In this document: positions 54,515-62,496 of the stretch, piece by piece
How positions within the stretch are numbered: position 1 is the stretch's first letter
Layout: each line of letters starts with the position of its first letter
Notes under the pieces: model-generated
What the model was told of the DNA's origin: nothing
Database searches by the model: none
The model's input: the letters and a program-made list of their open reading frames with translations, nothing else
From: Saccharothrix australiensis
GTDB lineage: Bacteria > Actinomycetota > Actinomycetes > Mycobacteriales > Pseudonocardiaceae
NCBI RefSeq assembly: GCF_003634935.1
Contig: NZ_RBXO01000001.1
Coordinates: 558,001-622,000 of the forward strand
DNA: 64,000 bases
Direction of reading: 5' to 3'
Program-made: the position numbers and the translations under genes

Positions 54515-55318
54515 GTGCGCGAGCTGCCCGATGACCTGGTCCTGCCGCCGGGGGTGGTGCCCGACGTGGCGCCCGAGGTCCCCGTGACGCCTCGGGACGC
54601 CGCTACCGTGATGCTGCTGCGCGACGGCGACGCGGGCGTCGAGGTGTTCCTCCAGCGGCGCGTGCAGGGCATGGCGTTCGCCGGCGGGATGACCGTGTTC
54701 CCCGGTGGCGGGGTCGACCCGAGGGACGCCGACGCGTCCATCGCGTGGGCCGGGCCGCCGGCGGAGTGGTGGGCCGAGCGGTTCGCGTGCCCGCCGGAGA
54801 CGGCGCGGGCGCTGGTGTGCGCGGCGGTGCGGGAGACGTTCGAGGAGTCCGGCGTGCTGCTGGCCGGCCCGTCCGCCGACGCCGTCGTGGCGGACACGTC
54901 GTCGTACCTGGAGGGACGCCGGGCGCTGGTCGCGCGCGAGGTGTCGCTGGCCCGGTTCCTCGGCGACGAGGGGCTGGTGCTGCGGGCGGACCTGCTGCGG
55001 CCGTGGGCCAACTGGGTCACGCCCGTCGAGGAGCCCCGCCGGTACGACACGCGGTTCTTCGTGGCCGTGCTGCCCGGCGGCCAGCGGGCCGACGGGTGGA
55101 CCACGGAGGCGGCGGACGCGGTGTGGCAGTCGCCGTCGGACGCGCTCGCGGACTGGCGGGACGGGCGGCGGATGCTGATGCCGCCGACCAGGGTGGTGCT
55201 GTCGGAGCTGGCCGAGTTCGCGGGGGTGTCGGACGTGCTGGTCGCGCCGCGCGCGGTGGAGAAGATCGTCCCGAAGGTCGTGCGGGACGGCGACGAGGTG
55301 CGGGTGGTCCTGCCGTGA
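54515..55318 (+). CDS. Nudix hydrolase with interrupted Nudix box (NUDT19-like)
   Basis: A 267-residue Nudix-fold hydrolase. The Nudix box is split: FPGGGVDPRDAD and then RETFEESGVL are separated by about 35 residues containing PPAEWWAERF, where a canonical box would have about 12. Similar insertions occur in NUDT19-type CoA diphosphatases. The substrate is thus likely CoA or acyl-CoA, but unproven. The stop overlaps the MBL gene (GTGA). Confidence 0.88.
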   Translation: MRELPDDLVLPPGVVPDVAPEVPVTPRDAATVMLLRDGDAGVEVFLQRRVQGMAFAGGMTVFPGGGVDPRDADASIAWAGPPAEWWAERFACPPETARALVCAAVRETFEESGVLLAGPSADAVVADTSSYLEGRRALVAREVSLARFLGDEGLVLRADLLRPWANWVTPVEEPRRYDTRFFVAVLPGGQRADGWTTEAADAVWQSPSDALADWRDGRRMLMPPTRVVLSELAEFAGVSDVLVAPRAVEKIVPKVVRDGDEVRVVLP

Positions 55319-56076
55319 GCCCGGCGTACGGGCAACTGCGCGAGGTCACGCCGTTCGCGTCGGTGGTGCTCGCGGAGAACCCCTCGGTGATGACCCTGGA
55401 GGGCACCAACACCTGGCTGCTGCGCGCGCCGGGGTCGTCGTCGTGCGCGGTGGTCGACCCCGGACCGCTCGACCGCGGGCACCTGGCGCGGGTGGCGGCG
55501 TGCGGGCCGGTGGACGTCGTGCTGCTGACGCACGGCCACGCGGACCACTCGGAGGGCGCGGCGGAGTTCGGGGCGCTGGTCGGCGCGCCCGTGCGGGCGG
55601 TGGACCCGGCGTTGCGGCTCGGGTCGGAGGGGCTGGCCGACGGGGACGTCGTCGAGGCGGGCGGGCTGGAGATCCGGGTGCTCGGTACGCCGGGGCACAC
55701 CGACGACTCGCTGAGCTTCCTGGTGGGTAACGCCGTGCTGACCGGCGACACCGTGCTCGGGCGCGGGACGACCGTGCTGGACGGCAGGCTGCGCGACTAC
55801 CTGGAGTCGCTCAAGGCCCTGGCCGACCTGCCGCCGGACACGGTGGTGCTGCCGGGGCACGGGCCGGAACTGCCGGACGTCGTCTCGGTGGCCCGCTCCT
55901 ACCTGGCCCACCGCGAGCAGCGCCTGGCCCAGGTGCGAGCGGCGGTGACCCGGCTGGGCGGCTCACCCACCGCACGCGAGGTGGTGGAACTGGTCTACGC
56001 CGACGTGGACCCGTCCCTGTGGCCCGCAGCCGAGTGGTCGGTCCGAGCCCAACTCGACTACCTGTCCGACACCTGA
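55315..56076 (+). CDS. Metallo-beta-lactamase fold hydrolase (LACTB2-like, Rv3677c type)
   Basis: A 253-residue MBL-fold enzyme with metal-binding THGHADHSEG, TPGHTDDS, LTGDTVLG and LPGHGPE. A C-terminal winged-helix tail follows, as in LACTB2 endoribonuclease-like proteins. GTG 55315 overlaps the Nudix stop. In M. tuberculosis the orthologue Rv3677c lies directly beside crp; here a 3.3-kb module intervenes. Confidence 0.92.
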   Translation: MSPAYGQLREVTPFASVVLAENPSVMTLEGTNTWLLRAPGSSSCAVVDPGPLDRGHLARVAACGPVDVVLLTHGHADHSEGAAEFGALVGAPVRAVDPALRLGSEGLADGDVVEAGGLEIRVLGTPGHTDDSLSFLVGNAVLTGDTVLGRGTTVLDGRLRDYLESLKALADLPPDTVVLPGHGPELPDVVSVARSYLAHREQRLAQVRAAVTRLGGSPTAREVVELVYADVDPSLWPAAEWSVRAQLDYLSDT

Positions 56077-56090
56077 CCCCGCCACCAAGC

Positions 56091-56183
56091 CCTCACCCAC
56101 CCCCGCCCGGTCCTCTGACCAAGTCGCCACCTTCACCCACCCCCGCCCAGTCCTCTGACCAAGTCGCCGCCCTCACCCACCCA
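56091..56183. repeat. 40-bp tandem repeat (2.3 copies)
   Basis: A C-rich unit beginning CCTCACCCACCCCCGCCC and containing TCCTCTGACCAAGTCGCC occurs at 56091 and 56131, with a partial third at 56171. It lies between the MBL gene and hairpin repeat copy E. Confidence 0.85.
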
Positions 56184-56199
56184 CCTGCTCGCGCGCCGC

Positions 56200-56333
56200 G
56201 CGAGGCCGCGTCGGGGTGTCGCGCCTGATTTCCCGTCGATCACGCTTTTCGATCGACGGGAAATCAGGCGCGACGGCCCGACTCCAGGCGGCCGAGCCCG
56301 CCGAGAGCGAAGCCGAGGCAAATTCAACACAGC
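56200..56333 (+). repeat. Hairpin repeat family, copy E
   Basis: Arms 56210-56241 and 56251-56282 enclose the loop ACGCTTTTC (56242-56250), with only two or three mismatches in 32 pairs. Flanks: GCGAGGCCGC at the 5' end, GGCGGCCGAGCC in the 3' part, ending AAATTCAACACAGC. It is in inverted orientation to copy F. Confidence 0.92.
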
Positions 56334-56447
56334 TCTACGCCCTGCCTCACCGCTCCCGCCCCTGCTCTTCGTCGCTCCTGCTCCTCCTCGCCCCGCTCAG
56401 TCCGGGCTCCTGCTCCTCCTCGCCCCGCTCGGTCCCGGCTCCCGCTC
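56334..56447. repeat. Pyrimidine-rich tract attached to copy E
   Basis: C/T-rich sequence built from CTCCTGCTCCTCCTCGCCCC units (two direct copies of about 32 bp) fills the gap between copy E and the dnaN paralogue. Read on the minus strand, its repeat-proximal 35 bp (GGCGGGAGCGGTGAG, then GGCGTAGAGCTGTG) nearly match the tract beside copy F. Confidence 0.8.
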
Positions 56448-57548
56448 TCACTCCACCCTGCGCAGCGGCACCACCAGGTACTTCAGCTCCACCCCGTCCT
56501 CGCCCGGCTGCGAGGTGAGGACGGTCGAGCGGAGGCCGTCCTGGATGCGGAGTTCGACCCGACGGCCGCTGAACGCCTTCAGCGCGTCCGCCAGGTACCT
56601 GGCCTGGAACGTCTTGGTCACGCGGTTGCCGTCGATGGTGGCCTTGATCGACTCCTCGGACTCGCCGGTCTGCGGGTCGCTGCCGCGCACCCGCAGCTCG
56701 CTGTCCTCCACCTGGAGCGTCACGGAGCCGTGCGGGCCCGAGTAGGGCGTCGCCCGGCGCACGGCCCCGGCCAGGGCGTCCGCCTCCACCACCACAGTGC
56801 TGTCTATGGCTGCCTCCAGCAGTTTGCGTGCTCGGTCGTCGGGGAAGGGCGCGGCCAGGAGGGTCGTGCTGACGCTGCCGCCCGTCCACGACAGGGCGAT
56901 GCGGTCTTCGTCCGCGTGAACGGTCACGACAGTGTGCTGCGGAAGGCGCGCCACGTCAGCCATTAGGGCGGCCGGCGCGAGGACGTTCAGGGAACCTTCA
57001 GGCGTCCACGGCACGGTCGCGTACGCCATCCGGTAGCGGTCGGTGGCGATCAGCTCGATCCGGTGGCCCGTGCCGAGCATCCGGACGCCGGTGAAGATCG
57101 GCAGGACGTCGTCCTTCGACGTCGCGCTGGACACCGGAGTGAGCGCGGCGGCCAGCGCCTCGGCCGGGATCCGGCCGACCGCGGGCGGCAGCGGCGGGAC
57201 GCCGGGGTGCGACGGCAGGTCGAGCAGCGGCAGGGCGAACCGGGCGGTGGTGGTGCGGACGGCCAGCCGCGACCCCTCCACGACCAGGCGGACCTGCGGG
57301 TCGTCGAGGCCGCGCAGGGTGTCGGCCAGTGGCTTGGCGGGCACCACCACCTCGCCGTCGGTGTGGGTGGTGGCCGGGCGGTTCAGGCGCACCGCGCGCT
57401 CGCGGTCGCTGCCCGCCAGCTCGACCCCGGCCGGACCGGCCCGCAGCACGAGCCCGGCCAGCACGGGGTCGAGCACCCTGGTGGGGAGGAGGCGGGACAC
57501 CTCGGTGGCGGCGGAGGCCAGGTCTGCGGTGGTCGCGGTCAGGTCCAT
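56448..57548 (-). CDS. DNA polymerase III beta-clamp paralogue
   Basis: A 366-residue sliding-clamp protein with the three-domain DnaN pattern: FALPLLDLPSHPGVPPLP and SATSKDDVLPIFTGVR mark the domain 1-2 boundary, LIATDRYRMAYA lies in domain 2, and KTFQARYLADALKAF in domain 3. The C-terminus reads YLVVPLRRVE where typical clamps have a (V/L)MPMRL-like end; the Met of the partner-binding cleft is replaced. It lies far from dnaA/recF, so it is likely a second clamp. In Streptomyces an extra dnaN (griR) gives griselimycin resistance, so a resistance role is possible. An MFS gene lies 59 bp upstream on the same strand. Confidence 0.9.
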   Translation of the reverse strand: MDLTATTADLASAATEVSRLLPTRVLDPVLAGLVLRAGPAGVELAGSDRERAVRLNRPATTHTDGEVVVPAKPLADTLRGLDDPQVRLVVEGSRLAVRTTTARFALPLLDLPSHPGVPPLPPAVGRIPAEALAAALTPVSSATSKDDVLPIFTGVRMLGTGHRIELIATDRYRMAYATVPWTPEGSLNVLAPAALMADVARLPQHTVVTVHADEDRIALSWTGGSVSTTLLAAPFPDDRARKLLEAAIDSTVVVEADALAGAVRRATPYSGPHGSVTLQVEDSELRVRGSDPQTGESEESIKATIDGNRVTKTFQARYLADALKAFSGRRVELRIQDGLRSTVLTSQPGEDGVELKYLVVPLRRVE

Positions 57549-57555
57549 GCCGCGG

Positions 57556-57561
57556 ACGGTA
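57556..57561 (-). promoter_or_regulatory. -10 element of the dnaN paralogue
   Basis: TACCGT on the minus strand, seven bases from the ATG at 57548. An inverted repeat CGCGGAC/GTCCGCG (57551-57557 with 57586-57592) spans it. Confidence 0.55.
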
Positions 57562-57607
57562 GACCCGACCACCGACAATTCCGGGGTCCGCGCTGGTCAG
57601 GGCGCGA

Positions 57608-58849
57608 TCAGCGCGAGACCAACTCCACCTCGGCCTGCCGCGGCGACCGCGGCGCGCCGGCCGCGACGGTGCCGCGGAACAGGTACACCAGCGCCGCGAT
57701 CACGAGACCCGCGCCGGCGGCGGCGACGAACGCCGTCGGCGTGCCGTGCGCCTCGACGAGCTGGCCGCTGACGGACTGGCCCAGCGCCAGGCCGACCGTG
57801 ACCGCCGTGACGACCCAGCCGAACGCCTCGGTCGCCGTGCCCGCCGGCGCCACCTGCTCGATCGCGGCCGAGTGGGTGGTGGACTGCGGCGTGATCAGGG
57901 TGCCCACCACGAGCAGCGCCGCGCCCAGGCCGATCAGCGTCGTCGGGATCGCCAGCAGCAGCGACAGCGCCGCGAACCCGGCCAGCAGCACCGGCAGCCG
58001 CAGGTGCATGGCCTTCGGGAACGGCTTCATCGCGTAGAGCACGCCGAACAGCACCGAGCTGACCGACCACACGCTCAGCAGCAGGCCACCCAGGCCGACG
58101 TGGCCGGCGCGCTCGGCGGCGGCCGGGACGGCGACCTCGATGAAGCCGATCGTCACGCCGAAGCCCAGCGCGGCCAGCGCCACCGTGCGCATCCCCGGCG
58201 ACGCGAGCGCGCCGAGCAGGTCGCGGTGGGTCTGCTCGGGCTGCACGGCCCGCACCGTCGGGTTCAGGGCGAACCAGAGCGCGCCGACGACCATCGAGCC
58301 CGCGGCGATCACCACGCCGGTGCCCGCCCAGGGCGCGGCGACCAGCAGGCCGGACAGGCCGGGGCCGAGGATGAAGAAGACCTCCATGCTGATCGCCTCG
58401 TAGGCGAACCCGGCGAGCCGGGTCGAACCGGGCGGCAGCATCCGCGCCCACAGGGCGCGGGACGCGGAGCCGACCATCGGTTCGTTCAGGCCGACCAGGA
58501 ACGCGACCGGCACCAGCACCGCCATCGACGCGCCCGCCTCGACGCAGACCACGGCCAGCGCGACGAACACGGCGAACAGCGTCACCGCGCCGAGCAGCGG
58601 ACGCGTCGGACCGAGGCGGTCCATCAGCCTGCCCTGGATGATCGAACCCACCGAAACGCCGATCAGCGACGCCGCCGACACCACACCGGCCGCCGCGAAC
58701 GAGCCCGTCTCGCGCTGCACGTAGAGCAGCAGCGAAAGGCCGACCATCGCGATGGGCAGCCGGGCGAGCAGCGACGCGGCCACGGGGCCGCGCATGCCGG
58801 GGGTGGTCAGGGCAGCGCGGTAGTCGGAGAGACGGGCGGATTGGGACAT
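57608..58849 (-). CDS. MFS transporter (probable efflux pump)
   Basis: A 413-residue major facilitator with twelve hydrophobic helices and the loop 2-3 motif GRLMDRLGPTRP. ATG 58849 lies seven bases after a CATACT -10 that is overlapped by an inverted repeat, so expression is probably repressed by an unknown regulator. It is related in general pattern to the MFS at 31446. Together with the dnaN paralogue it forms a two-gene module between inverted hairpin repeats, suggesting a transport-plus-target-protection pair. Confidence 0.9.
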   Translation of the reverse strand: MSQSARLSDYRAALTTPGMRGPVAASLLARLPIAMVGLSLLLYVQRETGSFAAAGVVSAASLIGVSVGSIIQGRLMDRLGPTRPLLGAVTLFAVFVALAVVCVEAGASMAVLVPVAFLVGLNEPMVGSASRALWARMLPPGSTRLAGFAYEAISMEVFFILGPGLSGLLVAAPWAGTGVVIAAGSMVVGALWFALNPTVRAVQPEQTHRDLLGALASPGMRTVALAALGFGVTIGFIEVAVPAAAERAGHVGLGGLLLSVWSVSSVLFGVLYAMKPFPKAMHLRLPVLLAGFAALSLLLAIPTTLIGLGAALLVVGTLITPQSTTHSAAIEQVAPAGTATEAFGWVVTAVTVGLALGQSVSGQLVEAHGTPTAFVAAAGAGLVIAALVYLFRGTVAAGAPRSPRQAEVELVSR

Positions 58850-58851
58850 GT

Positions 58852-58888
58852 GTACCAGTATGCCAAGCACTGGTACGGGCGTACCACT
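58852..58888 (-). promoter_or_regulatory. Operator-like inverted repeat over the MFS promoter
   Basis: GTACCAGT (58852-58859) and ACTGGTAC (58869-58876) form a perfect 8-9-8 inverted repeat overlapping the -10 (58857-58862). A further half-site GTACCACT follows at 58881-58888. Confidence 0.65.
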
Positions 58889-59019
58889 GTTTCGGCGGCG
58901 ACGTCCATCACGCGGGCGCAGTGTTGCGATTGGGTCACAAGAATGGGATGACCGGGTGAAACCAGGCAGCGAAAGCGCTGTACAGAACGTCCTTGAGGGT
59001 GAACGGGCTTGAGTTGCGG

Positions 59020-59227
59020 GGTAGGTGCCGTGCGATCGTGGAAACCACCACCGCGGCATCGTTTCCACGAGGTCAGGTGGGGTAGCCAAGCCTCCTTCCG
59101 GCGCCAGAGGGTCGGGGCCTGCGGGCGTCGGAGGTGTGGGAGGCGCGGTCTGTCGGGGGATGGGCCGCGCGACACAAACAAGGCCGGTGCGCCGCGTCGG
59201 GGGCGGCGCCCGGTCTTGTTTTTTGTG
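59020..59227 (+). ncRNA. Candidate structured small RNA
   Basis: Between the MFS start and copy F no protein frame is convincing, yet a canonical intrinsic terminator with a T-run ends at about 59226 on the plus strand. Upstream lie a perfect stem CGTGGAAAC/GTTTCCACG (59038-59069), a GCCTCC/GGAGGC pairing, and GCGCGG/CCGCGC (about 59145-59170). No plus-strand gene precedes it, so a short non-coding transcript is the simplest reading. The 5' end is unknown; the promoter is not identified. It does not match any RNA family I can recognise. Confidence 0.5.
59178..59224 (+). terminator. Intrinsic terminator with T-run
   Basis: ACAAGGCCGGTGCGCCGC pairs with GCGGCGCCCGGTCTTGT (one bulge, one wobble) and is followed by TTTTTT. 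A classic Rho-independent terminator with uridines is rare in this window, where other terminators lack T-runs. Confidence 0.85.
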
Positions 59228-59239
59228 GGCGGGTGCCGG

Positions 59240-59381
59240 CGGGGGCGCTAGCGGGAGTGGGGCGCTAGCGGGGCGCGAGCAGGAGCGTGGGGTGGGAGCG
59301 GGAGTGGGGCGAGGACGAGCAGGAGCGACGAGGAGCAGGAGCGAGGAGGAGCAGGGCGGGAGCGGTGAGACATGGCGTAGA
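59240..59381. repeat. Purine-rich tract attached to copy F
   Basis: G/A-rich sequence of GAGCAGGAGCGAGGAGG-like units leads into copy F. The last 35 bp (GGCGGGAGCGGTGAG, then GGCGTAGAGCTGTG) almost equals the tract beside copy E in inverse orientation. Confidence 0.8.
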
Positions 59382-59516
59382 GCTGTGTTGGATTTGCCGC
59401 TCCTCCGTCGCGGCGGCTCGGCCGCCCTGTGGTCGGGCCGTCGCGCCTGATTTCCCGTCGATCGAGAAGCGTGATCGACGGGAAATGAGGCGCGACAACC
59501 CGACGGCGGCCTCGCG
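59382..59516 (-). repeat. Hairpin repeat family, copy F (inverted)
   Basis: In the opposite orientation to the other copies: GCTGTGTTG (59382-59390) opens it and CCTCGCGC closes it. Arms 59432-59463 and 59473-59504 enclose a loop that reads ACGCTTCTC on the minus strand, one base from the common form. It ends 20 bp from the crp stop codon. Confidence 0.92.
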
Positions 59517-59536
59517 CCGGGTCTTCGCCCGTCCGG

Positions 59537-60211
59537 TTACCTGGCTCGGCGGGCCAGGCGTTCCGGGTCCAGGATCAACACGCTCTTGCCCTCCAGGCGG
59601 AGCCAGCCGCGGTGGGCGAAGTCGGCCAGCGCCTTGTTCACCGTCTCGCGCGACGCGCCCACGAACTGGGCGATCTCCTCCTGCGTCAGGTCGTGCGTGA
59701 CCCGCAGCAGGCCGGCCTCCTGGCTGCCGAACCGCTGCGCGAGTTGCAGCAGCGCCTTCGCGACGCGGCCGGGCACGTCGGTGAAGATCAGGTCGGCCAG
59801 CATGGAGTTCGTCCGGCGCAGCCTGCGCGCCAGCGCCCGGAGCAGCTGCTCCGCGATCTCCGGCCGGTTGGTGATCCACTGCCGCAGCGCGGGGCGGTCC
59901 ATGCTCACCGCGCGCACCTCGGTCACCGTGGTCGCGGTGGACGTGCGCGGACCGGGGTCGAAGATCGACAGCTCGCCGAACATGTCGGAGGGCCCGAAGA
60001 TCCCCAACAGGTTCTCGCGGCCGTCCGGCGACTTGCGGCCGATCTTCACCTTGCCGGACTGGATGATGTAGAGCCGGTCGCCCGGCTCGCCTTCCGCGAA
60101 GATCACGTGGCCACGCGGGAATTCAACGGACTCCAGCGTCTGCGCCAGTGCCTCCGCTGCCGCCGGTTCAACCCCCTGGAAAATGCCCGCGCGGGCCAGG
60201 GTCTCGTCCAC
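59537..60211 (-). CDS. crp: Crp/Fnr-family cAMP-responsive global regulator
   Basis: A 224-residue regulator. The cyclic-nucleotide domain (about 12-125) has [20 protein letters not shown] and the phosphate-binding cassette [19 protein letters not shown]. The C-terminal winged HTH contains [21 protein letters not shown]. It corresponds to Rv3676/GlxR, a global regulator of carbon, respiration and resuscitation genes. GTG 60211 follows GGAGGG. A minus-strand -10 (TAGACT) lies in the 60280-60310 region. Confidence 0.95.
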   Translation of the reverse strand: MDETLARAGIFQGVEPAAAEALAQTLESVEFPRGHVIFAEGEPGDRLYIIQSGKVKIGRKSPDGRENLLGIFGPSDMFGELSIFDPGPRTSTATTVTEVRAVSMDRPALRQWITNRPEIAEQLLRALARRLRRTNSMLADLIFTDVPGRVAKALLQLAQRFGSQEAGLLRVTHDLTQEEIAQFVGASRETVNKALADFAHRGWLRLEGKSVLILDPERLARRAR

Positions 60212-60363
60212 CTCGTCCCTCCTGTCGAGACGCGACGGCTGGTCGAGCGCGTTCCGCCTTCTGGCGGATCAGCGCCTTGCCGTCGATCACTGAGTGCAGT
60301 CTAAGCGCTGTGTCTTGGATCGCCTTTCGGCGCGCCGTCGACCCAGCCCCGGACAGCCCGATA

Positions 60364-60392
60364 AGGCCCACCGGGGGTGACCCCGTGGGCCT
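60364..60392 (-). terminator. Hairpin between the small membrane gene and crp
   Basis: AGGCCCACCGGGG pairs with CCCCGTGGGCCT (one bulge) around GTGA, in the 200-bp gap between the minus-strand gene ending at 60410 and the crp start. Confidence 0.65.
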
Positions 60393-60409
60393 CGCCGGTC
60401 CTTGCCCCG

Positions 60410-60661
60410 CTAGCGGCGGGTGCGCCGCTGACGCAGGTTCCTGGCACGACCGCCCAGCCTGCGCAGCCGGAACAGCTCCAGCGCGCGGCCGATGCCGTGC
60501 CCGTAGAGCGCCCTGACCTCGTCGGGGCGCGCCGACTCCAGGAACTCTTCGACCTCGTCCTCCTGAACGGCGACGTGGCGGAGACGAGCTTCAACGCGCT
60601 CCATGAAGAGCGCGAAGAACATGATCACGATCGGAACGGCGATGACGAACCAGGCAGTCAT
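60410..60661 (-). CDS. Small membrane-anchored protein (Rv3675-like position)
   Basis: An 83-residue protein with one N-terminal membrane helix (FVIAVPIVIMFFALFMERVE) followed by a helical charged region (EDEVEEFLESARPDEVRAL) and a strongly basic tail (RRLGGRARNLRQRRTRR). ATG 60661 has GGAG upstream. By position between crp and nth it corresponds to the short membrane protein gene Rv3675. Function unknown. Confidence 0.72.
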   Translation of the reverse strand: MTAWFVIAVPIVIMFFALFMERVEARLRHVAVQEDEVEEFLESARPDEVRALYGHGIGRALELFRLRRLGGRARNLRQRRTRR

Positions 60662-60959
60662 GATGGCTCCGATCCTTGCGCATCCCCTGTGGACGCGCAT
60701 CCGAGGGGGTCTCAACCGGCGTGTCGTGCTCGTCTTGTATGGGGACGTGCACCGTGACGCCACGGTTGCTCGCTGTATCAAAAACACCCGGATCCCACAC
60801 CGAGCGGTTACCCCCACCCCCCCAACCGACAAACCGGTCAACCGGGCACCCCCAGCCGGCCGCCCGACCTCCGGTCCACACCGGACGCCCTCCCTCCACC
60901 AACGCCCTCCCTCCACCGCCCCCCTCCCTCCACCCCAGACACGAGCCGTCACCCGCGCC
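60662..60959. other. Intergenic region: promoter sequence and pyrimidine-rich tract
   Basis: No gene is seen. The first part holds the promoter of the minus-strand gene. From about 60865 the sequence becomes C/T-rich with repeated CCCTCCCTCCACC units and leads into hairpin repeat copy G, as in other copies of the family. Confidence 0.5.
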
Positions 60960-61094
60960 GCGAGGCCGCCGTCGGGTTGTCGCGCCTGATTCCCCGTCGA
61001 TCACGCTTTTCGATCGACGGGGAATCAGGCGCGATGGCCCGACTTGAGGGCGGCCGAGCCCGCCGTCTGCGGAGCAGCGGCCATCCAACACAGC
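60960..61094 (+). repeat. Hairpin repeat family, copy G
   Basis: Arms 60971-61002 and 61012-61043 enclose the loop ACGCTTTTC (61003-61011). The stem core is TTCCCCGTCG against CGACGGGGAA, where copy E has TTTCCCGTCG against CGACGGGAAA. It ends in ATCCAACACAGC, 29 bp before the nth start. Confidence 0.92.
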
Positions 61095-61111
61095 GCGGCA
61101 ATTGAACGCAG

Positions 61112-61117
61112 TAGCCT
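61112..61117 (+). promoter_or_regulatory. -10 element of nth
   Basis: TAGCCT lies six bases before ATG 61124; the -35 region would fall on the end of hairpin repeat copy G. Confidence 0.5.
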
Positions 61118-61123
61118 GCTCGT

Positions 61124-61890
<767 letters not shown>

Positions 61891-61894
<4 letters not shown>

Positions 61895-62496
61895 GCCGGG
61901 GACTGCGGTGGGCGGCCGTCGTGGTGGTGCTGGCCGTCGCCGGGGTGGTGGCGCTCTGGCCGCGCACGCCGGACACCGCGCCAGGCACCGCGCCGGACGG
62001 CGCGTCGAGCACCCGGACGGCCCCGGCCAGGGACCTGGCGGCGCTGCGCGAGCAGGCGGCGCTGCGGCCGTGCCCGCAGGGCGAGGGCGGGCCGCCGCCC
62101 CTGCGCGGCGTGGCCGTGACGTGCCTGGGTGACGGTGGTTCGCTGGACATGGGCTCGGCGCTGCCGGGCCGGGCCCTGGTGAACTTCTGGGCCACCTGGT
62201 GCCTCCCCTGCCAGGACGAGCTGCGGGTGCTGGACGCCTACTCCCGGGAGCCGGGCGCGGTGCCGGTCGTGACGGTGCTGGTGCAGAGCAAGGAGGCGGA
62301 CGGGCTGGAACTGCTGGCGAAGCTCGGTGTGCGCCTGCCGTCCGCGTTCAGCGAGCCGGACGCGGTGCGGAAGGCGGTGGGCACCCCGCCCCGCCTGCCG
62401 TTGAGCTACGTGGTGGGCGCGGACGGCTCGCTCGCGGAGGTCGTCGACCCCATCGTGCTGACCAGCGTGGAGCAGGTGCGCGAGGTGGTCGGGTGA
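61891..62496 (+). CDS. Membrane-anchored TlpA/ResA-like thioredoxin (Rv3673c type)
   Basis: A 201-residue extracytoplasmic thiol-disulfide protein. A signal anchor lies at about residues 5-22. The thioredoxin domain starts after a Pro/Ala linker, with active site WATWCLPC near residue 101-108. GTG 61891 overlaps the nth stop and its own stop overlaps the Nudix gene. It may reduce or oxidise envelope proteins or serve cytochrome c maturation. Confidence 0.93.

Noticed and set aside
56091..56183. Origin or iteron array from the 40-bp tandem repeat
   Set aside because: Only 2.3 copies, no replication initiator gene nearby, and the unit is simply C-rich sequence next to a hairpin repeat.
59020..59227. 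Assignment of the candidate RNA to 6C, Ms1 or a known riboswitch
   Set aside because: No C6 loops, no recognised aptamer core and no adjacent regulated gene in the plus direction; left as unknown.
60740..60790. Crp binding site CCGTGACGCCACGG upstream of the Rv3675-like gene
   Set aside because: Half-site spacing does not fit TGTGA-N6-TCACA, so it was not listed as a site.
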